DNA from: Labrys okinawensis | Lineage (GTDB): Bacteria > Pseudomonadota > Alphaproteobacteria > Rhizobiales > Labraceae | Reading direction: 5' to 3' | Length of the DNA: 64,000 nucleotides | Assembly (NCBI RefSeq): GCF_002982075.1 | Contig: NZ_PUEJ01000017.1 | Span: 37,032 to 101,031 of the forward strand | Shown here: positions 1 to 8,807 of the stretch, piece by piece | How positions within the stretch are numbered: the stretch's first letter is position 1 | How the letters are laid out: every line of letters starts with the position of its first letter | Notes under the pieces: generated by a model | The model's input: only the letters and a program-made list of their open reading frames with translations | Database searches by the model: none | What the model was told of the DNA's origin: nothing | Position numbers and translations under genes: made by a program

Positions 1-1019
1 GCGATTGCGGTCAAAGCCTCATCGAGAGCTTGCGTCGGCCTTGTGCGAGGAAGAGACAATTGGGGATGCTTGTTCGCGGGAGCCGCGTCTGGCAACAAGA
101 TGAGGCCATGACGTGATCGGATGAGGCCCTTGGATGGACCGATTATCGCCTGAGAGCGATAAGTCCTCGACCAGGCATCTGCGGTGAGAGCCAGCGCAAT
201 TTCATCAAAGCCGTTCGTTGCCGGAATGGACAGCATTTCATGCCGCCAGGGCGAAAGTGCGTTTTTGGTGACCGTCCACACGTGTCCTGCCGTGAGGCGG
301 AATCGGCTTGTGTCGTGTGTTGGTTTCCAGGCGTGGCCTCCGATCGTGGCCGCTGCACTTTCGGCCCTGGCACGTCCGGCCAGCGCCTCGATCAGTGCAA
401 GGCTTGCCGGAATGGAGGCGCTCACACCAGTGGTGGTCATGACATTGCGGTCGACGACATAGCGCCTGTCTCGAACCCATACTATCCGGGGAAATGTCCG
501 CGCGATCTTGGCCAATGCGTACCAGTGGGTCGTTGCAGCCCGGCCGTCGAGAACGCCGGCCCGAGCGGCAACCCATGCGCCTTCGCAGATGGAGGCGATG
601 AAGGCGTGCCTGTGTGCTTGCTCGCGCACCCAGTTGATGACGCTTTCGTTCTTGTCGTCATGCAGCGCCGGCACGATCACAATATCCGCGCCGTCGGGGT
701 GAAGCGCATCGAATGCACGCATGGTCATGTCCGGTTGGATTGTGAGTGCGGGCATCAGGGTGACTGGACCGGGATGCGTCGAAACGATGACGACATCAGC
801 GACATCGGCTTCCTTCAGCACGCCATAGGGAACCATGAGATCGGTCGTTTCGGTGCCGGCATTGTCGGCCACGATCGCGATGAGCGGGCGAGGGCGCCCG
901 GGCTTGGCAGGCGGCAATCGAAAAGCGCCCATTTCGGCAGCCGGTGTTTTGTCGGCATGAAATGAGATCGGCACAACCATGAAGAGGAAGAAAAGGGCTT
1001 TAAGAAGAAGGCGGTGCAT
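1..1019 (-). CDS. Exported DJ-1/PfpI family protein, 3' end outside the window
   Basis: The minus-strand frame is open from an ATG at 1019 to the window edge, so the C-terminus is missing; about 339 codons are visible. The N-terminus has a hydrophobic stretch (about residues 3-18, LLLKALFFLFMVVP) that looks like a signal peptide or anchor. A DJ-1/PfpI-type core follows, with the nucleophile-elbow motif SICEGAWVAA, where Cys sits at the sharp turn. After roughly residue 210 the family assignment is less clear. It diverges from the GlxA-type regulator gene at 1107, which has its own DJ-1/PfpI domain, so a regulator-target relationship is likely. DJ-1/PfpI members include amidases, hydratases and chaperones, so substrate and reaction are unknown. 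Confidence 0.72.
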   Translation of the reverse strand, partial: MHRLLLKALFFLFMVVPISFHADKTPAAEMGAFRLPPAKPGRPRPLIAIVADNAGTETTDLMVPYGVLKEADVADVVIVSTHPGPVTLMPALTIQPDMTMRAFDALHPDGADIVIVPALHDDKNESVINWVREQAHRHAFIASICEGAWVAARAGVLDGRAATTHWYALAKIARTFPRIVWVRDRRYVVDRNVMTTTGVSASIPASLALIEALAGRARAESAAATIGGHAWKPTHDTSRFRLTAGHVWTVTKNALSPWRHEMLSIPATNGFDEIALALTADAWSRTYRSQAIIGPSKGLIRSRHGLILLPDAAPANKHPQLSLPRTRPTQALDEALTAI

Positions 1020-1106
1020 CAGGCTATCTCGGGTTGAAGCAGGCACCGCCAAAGTAGGTGCTGAAACACCCTGGCGAAAACGTCAAAAATATCGCATTTT
1101 ACGCCA
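1020..1106. promoter_or_regulatory. Divergent promoter region between two DJ-1/PfpI genes
   Basis: This 87-bp gap separates divergent starts at 1019 (minus) and 1107 (plus). It contains a short inverted repeat, GCACC (1043-1047) and GGTGC (1057-1061), a possible operator for the AraC-type regulator encoded on the right. The repeat is short, so this is a suggestion only. Confidence 0.35.
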
Positions 1107-2102
1107 ATGCAGGATCGATCTCGAAAACCAAGGCTCATCGCCGTGATTGGCTATGACGGTGTACAGGCCCTGGATGTGGTCGGGCCGATGGAGGTTTTCG
1201 CGATGGCGAACCTCTATAAGGCCGGGCATGTGGCGCCTTACGAACTCGTTCTCTCGTCGCCGGCAGGCGGATCGATGACTTGCAGTTCGGCCGGAGGGAT
1301 TTGCCTCGGCAATGCCGTCGCACTCGACGATCTGCCGGATGACATCGATACGATCATCGTTGCCGGAGGCAGCGAAGACGGATTGCGAAAAGTCATCTTC
1401 CAGACCGGGCTGATCGAGTGGTTGAGGGCGCGCGCCGGCCGAACCCGCAGGCTTGCCAGCGTGTGCACGGGCGCTTTCGTTCTCGCTGCAGGGGGCTTCC
1501 TCGATGGCAGGCGCGCGACGACGCACTGGAACTCGGTGGCTCTCCTCAAGCAATTACGCCCGCAGGTCGATGTCGAGTCAGACGCGATCTTTGTGGCCGA
1601 ACCGCCTATATATACCTCGGCCGGCATCACGGCCGGAATCGACTTGTGCCTCGCATTGGTGGAGGCCGATTGCGGTGCGCAGACGGCCCTGTCCGTATCC
1701 CGGCAAATGGTACTTTTCATGCGCAGGCCGGGAGGCCAGTCCCAGTTCAGCTCGGGGTTGGCAACCCAGGCCATGGCAACGCCGCGCCTGCGCAACCTGG
1801 TCAACGAAATCATAGAAGACCCCATCGGCGATCTGTCGGGACCTGCTCTTGCGATACGTGCGGGTATGAGTGAGCGAACCTTTTCGCGATCGTTCCATAA
1901 GGAGACAGGCACGACACCTGCGCAATTTGTCGAGGTTGCCCGGATCGAACGCGCAAAGACGCTGCTGGAGACGTCGGACTGGCCCTTGGCTCGTGTTGCC
2001 GAACGCGCGGGTTTTGGAAGCCTCCACGCGTTGCATAGGGCATTCCAGAAGCGGCTCGGCATTACGCCGGGTTTCTATCGTGATCGCTTCAGAACGGGGT
2101 AA
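1107..2102 (+). CDS. GlxA-family transcriptional regulator (DJ-1/PfpI domain plus AraC DNA-binding domain)
   Basis: This 331-residue protein has the two-part GlxA/FtrA layout. Residues about 10-180 form a DJ-1/PfpI amidotransferase-like domain that probably senses a small molecule, with the elbow motif SVCTGAFVLA. Residues about 225-325 form an AraC/XylS double helix-turn-helix (second HTH around RVAERAGFGSLHALHRAF, followed by the conserved GITPGFYRDRF end). It acts in the cytoplasm on DNA. The ATG at 1107 lacks a strong ribosome-binding site but is the first start in frame. It is transcribed divergently from the exported DJ-1/PfpI gene and likely controls that gene and itself. The effector is unknown. 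Confidence 0.88.
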   Translation: MQDRSRKPRLIAVIGYDGVQALDVVGPMEVFAMANLYKAGHVAPYELVLSSPAGGSMTCSSAGGICLGNAVALDDLPDDIDTIIVAGGSEDGLRKVIFQTGLIEWLRARAGRTRRLASVCTGAFVLAAGGFLDGRRATTHWNSVALLKQLRPQVDVESDAIFVAEPPIYTSAGITAGIDLCLALVEADCGAQTALSVSRQMVLFMRRPGGQSQFSSGLATQAMATPRLRNLVNEIIEDPIGDLSGPALAIRAGMSERTFSRSFHKETGTTPAQFVEVARIERAKTLLETSDWPLARVAERAGFGSLHALHRAFQKRLGITPGFYRDRFRTG

Positions 2103-2198
2103 GGCAGTATTATTCGGACCTCGGTGTTCCTCCATCGCCGTGGAAGTTCGCTCGCAGGCTCGCCGATGTGCGCTCGCCTGAAAATTTGCAGCGCGATC

Positions 2199-3293
2199 TT
2201 ATTTCGGGAATTGCCAGCGCTGACCGGTCGCCGGATCGAACAGGCCGATCCCCGCGAGATCGACGGAGAGCGAAATCTGTTCGCCGAGGGTTGGGCTTTC
2301 CCGCGCTCCGAGCCGGGCTGTCAGCTTCTTGCCTCCGACGTCCACGATCACCATCGTGTCCGGTCCGGTCGGTTCGACGACGTCGACCCTGCCCTTCAGT
2401 GTGGCGCCGGGGACGGAACCCGATGTCAGCGCCTCCGGCCGGATGCCGACAATGACCGATTGGCCGTCGAAACCGGTCTTCTCGGCATCTGCGACGAGGA
2501 TATCCAGAACCTGGCCGTCGCACAGCCTGATCGTGGCCCTGCCGTTCTCGAGTGCGATCGTGGCCTCGATGAAGTTCATCGAGGGCGAACCGATGAAACC
2601 AGCGACGAACATGTTCGCGGGCCGGTCATAGATCGTCCGCGGATCGGCGAGCTGCTGGATGACGCCGTCCTTCATGACTGCGACCAGCGTGCCCAGAGTC
2701 ATCGCCTCGACCTGGTCGTGCGTAACATAGACGATTGTGGTGCCGAGCGTATTGTGGAGCCGCTTGATCTCGGTGCGCATCTCGACCCGCAATTGAGCGT
2801 CCAGGTTGGACAGCGGCTCGTCGAACAGGAATAATTCCGGGTTTCGCACGATGGCGCGCCCCATTGCCACCCGCTGGCGCTGGCCGCCGGAAAGCTGGCC
2901 GGGCTTGCGGTCGAGCAGGTGCTTGACCTGCAGCAGGCTGGCCGCCTTGTCGATCGCCGCATTCCGCTCGGCTTGGCCGACGCCGCGCATTTCCAGGCCG
3001 AAGCCGATGTTGCGGCCGACCGACATGGTCGGGTAGAGCGCATAGGACTGGAACACCATGGCGATGTTACGGTCCTTGGGGTAGACGTCGTTCATCCGTC
3101 TGCCGCCGATGACGATATCGCCGCCGGAGGCCGGCTCCAGCCCGGCGATGATCGAAAGCAGCGTGGACTTGCCGCAGCCGGAAGGCCCGAGCAACACCAG
3201 AAAGCCGCCATCGTCCAGCTCGATGTCGATGTTGTGCAGGACATCGACGCTGCCGAAACTCTTGCGGATGCCTTGAAGCGACAGGTTTGCCAT
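2199..3293 (-). CDS. CUT1 sugar ABC transporter ATP-binding protein (cassette 1)
   Basis: This 364-residue ATPase is of the MalK/UgpC/MsmX type and energises sugar uptake at the cytoplasmic face of the membrane. Visible motifs in order: Walker A GPSGCGKST (36-44), signature LSGGQRQR, Walker B LFLFDEPLSNLD, and the H-loop VTHDQVEA. A C-terminal regulatory TOBE/OB extension follows from about residue 235. It is the last gene of cassette 1 and starts 3 bp after the upstream permease stop, so translation is probably coupled. MalK-type ATPases can serve several permease pairs, so it might also energise the ATPase-less operon at 20276-26093. Substrate specificity cannot be read from the ATPase. Confidence 0.95.
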   Translation of the reverse strand: MANLSLQGIRKSFGSVDVLHNIDIELDDGGFLVLLGPSGCGKSTLLSIIAGLEPASGGDIVIGGRRMNDVYPKDRNIAMVFQSYALYPTMSVGRNIGFGLEMRGVGQAERNAAIDKAASLLQVKHLLDRKPGQLSGGQRQRVAMGRAIVRNPELFLFDEPLSNLDAQLRVEMRTEIKRLHNTLGTTIVYVTHDQVEAMTLGTLVAVMKDGVIQQLADPRTIYDRPANMFVAGFIGSPSMNFIEATIALENGRATIRLCDGQVLDILVADAEKTGFDGQSVIVGIRPEALTSGSVPGATLKGRVDVVEPTGPDTMVIVDVGGKKLTARLGARESPTLGEQISLSVDLAGIGLFDPATGQRWQFPK

Positions 3294-3296
3294 TGA

Positions 3297-4139
3297 TCAG
3301 CCTTTCACCGCGCCGGCGGTAATGCCTGCCACCATCGCGCGTTGGACGATCGCGAACATGACGACGACCGGCACGATCGAGATCATGCCGCCGGCGGCGA
3401 GCATGCCCCAGGGAAGCTGGAACTCGCCGACCATGAGTTGCAGGCCGACCGGCCATGTACGGGCGCCCTGGCTCGTGGTCAGCATCAGCGCAAACAGGAA
3501 TTCGTTCCATGCTGCGATGGCGACGAAGACGCTGGTCGCCACCAGGCCGTTACGGGTGATCGGCACAACGATCTGCCACATGGCGCTGAAGCGGGTGCCC
3601 CCGTCGATGCGCGCCGCGCTTTCCAGCTCCTTCGGGGCGGCATCGAAGAAGCCCTTCATCATCCACACGAAAAGCGGCAGCAGGAAGCTTGTATAGGCAA
3701 TGGCCAGGCCGAACTTGGAATCGAGCAGACCGACCGAACGCATGACGACGAACAGCGGAATAATCATCAGGACCGCTGGAAACATGCGCACGACCAGGTA
3801 GCCCAGCATCAAGGATCCGCGTCCGGGAAAGTTGAAGCGCGCGAATGCATAGCTGGCGAGGGTGCCGGTCAGCAGGCAGATGACCACCGTGATGGACGTA
3901 ACCACCAGGCTGTTGAAGACGAGCACGGGATAGTCCGATTGGGTCCAGATCTTCACATAGTGATCGAAGGTGAAACGCGTCGGCAGGTAGACCATGGTCT
4001 GGGTGACGATGTCGGCGTCGACCTTGATCGAAGTCAGGAATGTCCAGACGATCGGGAACAGGCAGAAGATCGCCAGCAGGACGAGAACCGCGTAGGTCGC
4101 GATGTCCCAGTTGCGCGAGGATTTCGAGATCGTCGCCAT
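3297..4139 (-). CDS. CUT1 sugar ABC transporter permease, MalG/UgpE type (cassette 1)
   Basis: This inner-membrane permease of about 280 residues has six predicted hydrophobic helices. It carries the cytoplasmic EAA-loop that contacts the ATPase (ELESAARIDGGTRFSAMW, then IVVP). I chose the ATG at 4139 (MATISKSSRN) over one at 4187 because AGGA lies about 10 bases upstream and this start leaves a 4-bp gap after the preceding permease, as in a tight operon. It pairs with the product of 4144-5082 to form the translocation pore. The substrate is inferred to be a sugar or sugar acid from the dehydratase in the same cassette. Confidence 0.93.
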   Translation of the reverse strand: MATISKSSRNWDIATYAVLVLLAIFCLFPIVWTFLTSIKVDADIVTQTMVYLPTRFTFDHYVKIWTQSDYPVLVFNSLVVTSITVVICLLTGTLASYAFARFNFPGRGSLMLGYLVVRMFPAVLMIIPLFVVMRSVGLLDSKFGLAIAYTSFLLPLFVWMMKGFFDAAPKELESAARIDGGTRFSAMWQIVVPITRNGLVATSVFVAIAAWNEFLFALMLTTSQGARTWPVGLQLMVGEFQLPWGMLAAGGMISIVPVVVMFAIVQRAMVAGITAGAVKG

Positions 4140-4143
4140 CGGA

Positions 4144-5082
4144 TCAATCCTTGTTGACTTTGGAGACGCGGATATAGGCCCAGGCAAACAGCATCAGCAG
4201 AACGAACATCACCACTGAAAGCGCGGCCGCATAGCCGAAGTTGAAGTCCTTGTAGGCAGCCTGGAAGGCGTAGAGCGACAGCACCTGGGTGGCGCGCCCA
4301 GGACCGCCGCCGGTGAGGATCAGCAGCAGGTCCGGCGAGTTGACGAGGCCGATGACGCGCAGGATGACAGCCGCCGCGATCACCGTGCGCAGCATGGGCA
4401 GGGTGATGAGCCTGAGTTGCGCCAGCGGCCCCGCGCCGTCGATGTTGGCTGCTTTGTAGAGATCCGCCGGAATGCCCTTGAGGCCGGCCAGAAGCAGCAA
4501 TGCAAAAAACGGGAAGCCATGCCAGGCCTCGACCAGGATCGCCGCCGCCATTGCCGTCGAAGGATCGGCGAACCATGCCTTGTAGCTGCCGAGAATGCCG
4601 GCCTTGACCAATAGGTCGTTGATGACGCCGAGGCGCGGGTCGAGCAGCAGCGACCACATGTGACCGGCCACGACATTGGGCAGAAAGTAGGGCAGCAGGA
4701 TTAGCACGCCCAGCAGCTTTGTGCCGGGCAGGTTGCGGTTGAGCGCCAGTGCCGCCACCAGGCCGAGCAGGAATTCGAGAGCGACCGAGGCCGTGGTCCA
4801 CACCACCGTGTTCCACAGGGCGGTCCAGAAGACCGGGTCCGAATAGAGCCTGATATAGTGCTTGAATCCGATCAGGCCGGTTCCCAGCGCCGGCCGGTTC
4901 ATCCGCATCTCGCGGAAGGAGAGCTGCGCGCCATAGAGCGTCGGGTAGAGCACCACCGCCAGGATAAGGACGAAGCTCGGGATCAGCAGGATATACATCC
5001 AATAGCGGGTCTCGGAGAGCTCTCCGACCCACGCCATCGGACCTCTCGCCGGCCGGGCCGGCGTTGCGATTGCATTCGTCAT
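4144..5082 (-). CDS. CUT1 sugar ABC transporter permease, MalF/UgpA type (cassette 1)
   Basis: This inner-membrane permease of about 312 residues is the partner of the MalG-type protein downstream. It has about six hydrophobic helices and an EAA-loop (DLYKAANIDGAGPLAQL, then LITLPML). The start could be the ATG at 5082 (MTNAIATPAR) or one at 5103; I prefer 5082 because the N-terminal extension has no homologous look. It follows the binding-protein gene after a gap of about 100 bp, common in ABC operons where binding protein is made in excess over the pore. Confidence 0.92.
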   Translation of the reverse strand: MTNAIATPARPARGPMAWVGELSETRYWMYILLIPSFVLILAVVLYPTLYGAQLSFREMRMNRPALGTGLIGFKHYIRLYSDPVFWTALWNTVVWTTASVALEFLLGLVAALALNRNLPGTKLLGVLILLPYFLPNVVAGHMWSLLLDPRLGVINDLLVKAGILGSYKAWFADPSTAMAAAILVEAWHGFPFFALLLLAGLKGIPADLYKAANIDGAGPLAQLRLITLPMLRTVIAAAVILRVIGLVNSPDLLLILTGGGPGRATQVLSLYAFQAAYKDFNFGYAAALSVVMFVLLMLFAWAYIRVSKVNKD

Positions 5083-5179
5083 TTGAAATCCCGACTGTTG
5101 CATCGGAGACAGGAGCGCTACCTGCCGGCCCCGGGGAACGGGGAAGACCGCTCCAAAAAACGGAGGGCGGCCCGGAAGG

Positions 5180-6424
5180 TTACTTGGCCTCTTCGAGACC
5201 GGCGATCATCTCGTCGACCGCTTCCTCTGCCGTCGCCTGGCCGATCAGCACGCGCTGGAAGGCCGGCAGAGCCACGCCTTCGGACCAGCCGGCAAGGCCG
5301 GGGAAGCTGGGCGGCAGCTGGCCGTAGCCGAGCACCTCGGCCGCGGGCGCATAGATCGGATTGCCAGTGATCGCGGCGTGCTGGGCCAGCTTGGCGGATG
5401 CGGGGAAATAGCCGGTGGCCTGGAGAAACGCCAATGCCGCATCGGCCTCCGCCCAGAACGACACCCAGCTCCACGCGGCGTCGGCATTGGTTTCCTTCAT
5501 CAGGCCATTATAGGCGTAGGCAAGCCGCGCGATCCGGGCCGAAGGGCCGGCCGGCATCGTCGCGGTTGCGAACTGCTCGCCCGGCTTGAGAGCCTTCTCG
5601 ATGTCCTTGATCGAACCGGTATGATGCCACAACATCGCCGTCTGACCGGTGCTGAAGGCTTCGACAATTTGACGGTAGCCGTCGTTCGGCGCGCTCGGTG
5701 GCGCGACCTTATGTTCGGTGAACAGGCCGGCATAGAACTTGATCGCCTCCACCGCCGGCGCCTTGTCCAGGCCGATATGGCCGTCCTTGACCAGAGGCGC
5801 GCCAAACGCTTCCATGACGTCGATGATATATTTCTGGCCTCCGGCTCCGCCGCGCAGGCCGAAACCGTAGCGGTTCTTCGAAGCGTCGGTGAGCTTCTTG
5901 GCGGCTTCCAGGAATTCGGCGAAGGTCTTCGGGGCCGAGATGCCGGCTTCTTCAAACCAATCCCTACGGTAATACATCCAGTCGACGAAGGCGAAAGAGG
6001 GAATACCGTAGATCTTGCCGTCCCTGGTTACGCCTTTCCAGCGGTCGTCAGGATAGTCGGTCTTGCCGCTCCAGCCATTGACGCGATCCGTAAGGTCGAC
6101 CAGCGCGCCCATCGCCGTCAGGTCGGCGACGCGCTCGGCCGTAACCTGCGACGTGTCCGGCTTGCTGTCGGCCGCAACGGCTGCCGTAACCTTTGCCATG
6201 AATTCAGGATTCGGGATGTTTTCCTGCGTGACCTTGACGGCAGGGTGTTTGGCCGCGAACGCCTTCATGACCGCATCGAGGCCGGCGAACTCGACCTGGC
6301 TGGAGAAGTGATGCCAGTAGTTGATGTTGGCGGTCTGCGCGAGCGCCGCGCGTGGCAAGGCGCCGGCGGCGACCAGTGCGGCGACGGACTTGAGGAACGC
6401 GCGTCTATCCGCGGCGAAGGTCAT
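5180..6424 (-). CDS. ABC transporter sugar-binding protein with Tat-type signal (cassette 1)
   Basis: This 414-residue periplasmic solute-binding protein is of the family 1 (MalE/UgpB) fold. The N-terminus has a twin-arginine motif (DRRAFLK), a hydrophobic region and a cleavage-like ALAQ, so export by Tat is likely. The mature protein begins NINYWHHFSSQ, typical of CUT1 binding proteins. A strong AGGGAGGAAG ribosome-binding site precedes the ATG at 6424. It lies between the dehydratase and the permeases and should deliver that enzyme's substrate or its precursor. The exact ligand is unknown. Confidence 0.93.
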   Translation of the reverse strand: MTFAADRRAFLKSVAALVAAGALPRAALAQTANINYWHHFSSQVEFAGLDAVMKAFAAKHPAVKVTQENIPNPEFMAKVTAAVAADSKPDTSQVTAERVADLTAMGALVDLTDRVNGWSGKTDYPDDRWKGVTRDGKIYGIPSFAFVDWMYYRRDWFEEAGISAPKTFAEFLEAAKKLTDASKNRYGFGLRGGAGGQKYIIDVMEAFGAPLVKDGHIGLDKAPAVEAIKFYAGLFTEHKVAPPSAPNDGYRQIVEAFSTGQTAMLWHHTGSIKDIEKALKPGEQFATATMPAGPSARIARLAYAYNGLMKETNADAAWSWVSFWAEADAALAFLQATGYFPASAKLAQHAAITGNPIYAPAAEVLGYGQLPPSFPGLAGWSEGVALPAFQRVLIGQATAEEAVDEMIAGLEEAK

Positions 6425-6447
6425 GGCTTCCTCCCTGAAGGAAAATT

Positions 6448-7575
6448 CTAGTTGTTGTGGCGCCGTGTCACTTCGACCTTGGCGCAGGCGCTGCGATCGA
6501 GGCCGGCCCAGTCATAGTTGTAGCCGACGCCCGGCTCGGAACTGACGTTGAGATACCCATCCTCGATGGCCAGGGGGCCGAGGCTGGTCAGGTTCCGGAT
6601 TTGCCGCTCGTCGACGACGAGTTGCTCGTAATAGTCGTTATTCGATATCGCAGCGCAGAGTTGCGCATTCTCCAGGCTCATGCCGTGAACCTGGGCGCGC
6701 ATGCCGAAGGATTCCGACATATGCGCGATCTTCATCGCACCGGTGAAGCCACCCTTGTAGAAGGCGCTGACGCGGGTCATGTCCAGCGCGCCGGCCTCGA
6801 TCCAGCTCGCCATGTTCCAGTGCACGCCGTCGGAGGTCTCGGCGGCCAGCACGGGAATCGTCAGCTTCTCGCAGAGCTTGGCGTAGGAGCCGAGATGGAA
6901 TTCGCGCATCGGCTCTTCGTACCAGGAGAAGCCGAGGTCCTGCAGCGCGACGCCCACCTTGAGCGCGTCGACATAGTCCCACCCGGCGGAGCCGTCGAAC
7001 ATGAGGTCCGCATCGGGTCCGGTCCATTTGCGCAGGGCAGCCGACAGTTCGATGTCGCGCTTCACATCGCCCCAGGCATGCAGCTTGAACGCGGTGAAGC
7101 CCACATCCATGCACAGCTTGATGTGGCGCTCGTAGTCATCGAGCGTCGGCCAGGTGACGGTGGAGGCATAGGCCGGCACTTTCGGGTCGTTGCCGCCCAG
7201 AAGCTGATAGACCGGCAGGTTTGCCGCCTTCGACTTCACGTCCCAGCACAGCACGTCGAGGATGCCGAGCGACCGCATGTGGATTTCCTCGACCCGGTCG
7301 ATCTCCCAGATCAGTTTCCACAGCCGCTCGGTCATCAGCGGGTTCTCACCGATCAGCGCATGATAGCGGCGCGCAATCAGGTCAATGGCCGAGGCGCCGC
7401 GCACCAGCTCCATCGCGCCATGGATACCGGCATCGGTGTCCATGCGGATAACGGCCTTGCGCGGCCTGGTGCCGGGCGCCACGTCGCCATGCGAGCCGGC
7501 CAGGCCCCTGCGCCAGAAGAATTGTGGCCCTGGTTCGGTCTCGACGAGCCAGCAGGTGAAGCCGGTTATCTTCAC
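6448..7575 (-). CDS. Enolase-superfamily (mandelate racemase/muconate lactonizing type) sugar-acid dehydratase (cassette 1)
   Basis: This 375-residue enzyme has an N-terminal capping domain and a beta/alpha barrel. The second barrel strand carries a KLH motif (AFKLHAWGDV) where mandelate racemases have KxK. Mg2+ ligands are visible in MFDGSAGWD, WYEEPM and AAETSD, and a late His in QVHGMS could form the His-Asp dyad. Family members dehydrate acid sugars or racemise hydroxy acids, and the ABC neighbours point to an imported aldonate or uronate. The start is a GTG at 7575 behind GAGGGAGGAACC. It heads cassette 1 and has an operator-like palindrome just upstream (7593-7608). Confidence 0.88.
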   Translation of the reverse strand: MKITGFTCWLVETEPGPQFFWRRGLAGSHGDVAPGTRPRKAVIRMDTDAGIHGAMELVRGASAIDLIARRYHALIGENPLMTERLWKLIWEIDRVEEIHMRSLGILDVLCWDVKSKAANLPVYQLLGGNDPKVPAYASTVTWPTLDDYERHIKLCMDVGFTAFKLHAWGDVKRDIELSAALRKWTGPDADLMFDGSAGWDYVDALKVGVALQDLGFSWYEEPMREFHLGSYAKLCEKLTIPVLAAETSDGVHWNMASWIEAGALDMTRVSAFYKGGFTGAMKIAHMSESFGMRAQVHGMSLENAQLCAAISNNDYYEQLVVDERQIRNLTSLGPLAIEDGYLNVSSEPGVGYNYDWAGLDRSACAKVEVTRRHNN

Positions 7576-7592
7576 GGTTCCTCCCTCAAGCC

Positions 7593-7608
7593 TTCTGATC
7601 TATCAGAA
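7593..7608. promoter_or_regulatory. Operator-like palindrome before cassette 1
   Basis: TTCTGAT and ATCAGAA are perfect 7-bp arms separated by 2 bp, 18 bp upstream of the dehydratase start at 7575. A closely similar sequence lies at 13216-13231 between cassette 2 and the GntR gene. This suggests the GntR protein binds both; no other regulator is encoded nearby. Just upstream lies an AT-rich stretch (about 7613-7630) that could hold a -10 element. Confidence 0.55.
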
Positions 7609-7728
7609 AGGCTTTATGATATATTATAGAGATTTGCAAGGGCGGTCCGTCCTTCGAGCGAGTCCCCCACCCAGCCCCTCTCAGCGAGGGAAGGGCAATC
7701 TCGAAGAAAGCCTTACGATTGGCCGCCG

Positions 7729-8790
7729 CTACCGGATGCGGACACCGCTCCCGTCGAACAGCCGTATCTTCTCCGCCTCGAAGCGCACCGTCAGAACCTG
7801 CCGGAATTCGGCCTGCCGGTCGCGCTGCTCGGCGACGATCTGCTCGCCTGTCGGCAAGCTGCCATGCACATAGTTGGTCGGGCCGAGTCGTTCGGTCACA
7901 TCGGCGGTCAGCGTCAGTGCGGCGCCCGTTGCTGCGGCAAGGTGCTCGGGGCGAATGCCGAGCTGGAGTTCGCGGCCTTCCTCCAGTCTGGAGGCGAGAT
8001 GGCCGATATTGACCGTGGTGCCGCCGACCGAGACGGCGCCCCCGCCATCGACTACCACGGCCTTGAGGAAATTCATGCGCGGCGAGCCGATGAAGCCGGC
8101 GACGAAGGCATTGTCGGGATCCTCATAGAGATCGAGCGGAGAGCCGACCTGCTCGATCTTGCCGGCACGCAGCACCACGATCTTATCGGCCAGGGTGAGC
8201 GCCTCGGTCTGGTCATGCGTGACATAGATCATGGTGTTGCCCAGCGTGCGGTGAAGCTTGGCGATCTCGACTCGCATCTGCACACGCAGCTCGGCATCGA
8301 GATTGGACAGCGGTTCATCGAACAGGAAGACGTCGGGGTTGCGCACGATGGCACGGCCGATTGCAACACGCTGGCGCTGGCCGCCGGAAAGATTTGCCGG
8401 CTTGCGGTCGAGCAAATGGTCGAGCTGCAGGATGCGCGCGGCTCTGCCCACCTTCTCGTCGATCTCTGCGCGCGGTCGGCCCGCCATGCGCAGGCCGAAG
8501 CTCATATTGTCGGCCACGCTCATATGGGGATAGAGCGCGTAGGACTGGAAGACCATGGCGACGCCGCGATCGGACGGCTCCTCGTCGTTCATCAGCCGGC
8601 CGCCGATGATGACGTCTCCTTCGCTGACCTCCTCCAGCCCGGCGATCATCCTGAGCAAGGTGGATTTGCCGCAGCCGGAGGGGCCGACGAAAACGCAGAA
8701 CTCACCCTGCTCGATGGCCAGCGACACGCCATGAATCACGGCGGACGCACCATAAGCCTTGCGGACATGCTTGAGCTCGACCTGGGGCAT
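7729..8790 (-). CDS. CUT1 sugar ABC transporter ATP-binding protein (cassette 2)
   Basis: This 353-residue MalK/UgpC-type ATPase has Walker A GPSGCGKST (36-44), LSGGQRQR, Walker B LFDEPLSNLD, H-loop VTHDQTEA and a C-terminal TOBE region. The frame is open far upstream into the permease gene, but the homologous protein begins at the ATG at 8790 (MPQVELKHVRKAYG), 17 bp after the permease stop. It is the last gene of cassette 2 and is clearly related to, but not a recent copy of, the cassette 1 ATPase. The roughly 150-bp gap to cassette 1 carries the palindrome at 7593-7608. Confidence 0.95.
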   Translation of the reverse strand: MPQVELKHVRKAYGASAVIHGVSLAIEQGEFCVFVGPSGCGKSTLLRMIAGLEEVSEGDVIIGGRLMNDEEPSDRGVAMVFQSYALYPHMSVADNMSFGLRMAGRPRAEIDEKVGRAARILQLDHLLDRKPANLSGGQRQRVAIGRAIVRNPDVFLFDEPLSNLDAELRVQMRVEIAKLHRTLGNTMIYVTHDQTEALTLADKIVVLRAGKIEQVGSPLDLYEDPDNAFVAGFIGSPRMNFLKAVVVDGGGAVSVGGTTVNIGHLASRLEEGRELQLGIRPEHLAAATGAALTLTADVTERLGPTNYVHGSLPTGEQIVAEQRDRQAEFRQVLTVRFEAEKIRLFDGSGVRIR

Positions 8791-8807
8791 GACTATCCCT
8801 TCAGCGA

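Noticed and set aside
240..965. Long plus-strand frame
   Set aside because: It lies opposite the exported DJ-1/PfpI gene, whose minus-strand frame has a signal peptide and a Cys-elbow motif. The plus frame has no recognisable fold.
5378..6451. 357-residue plus-strand frame
   Set aside because: It is a shadow of the binding-protein gene on the opposite strand, which has a Tat signal and a family fold.
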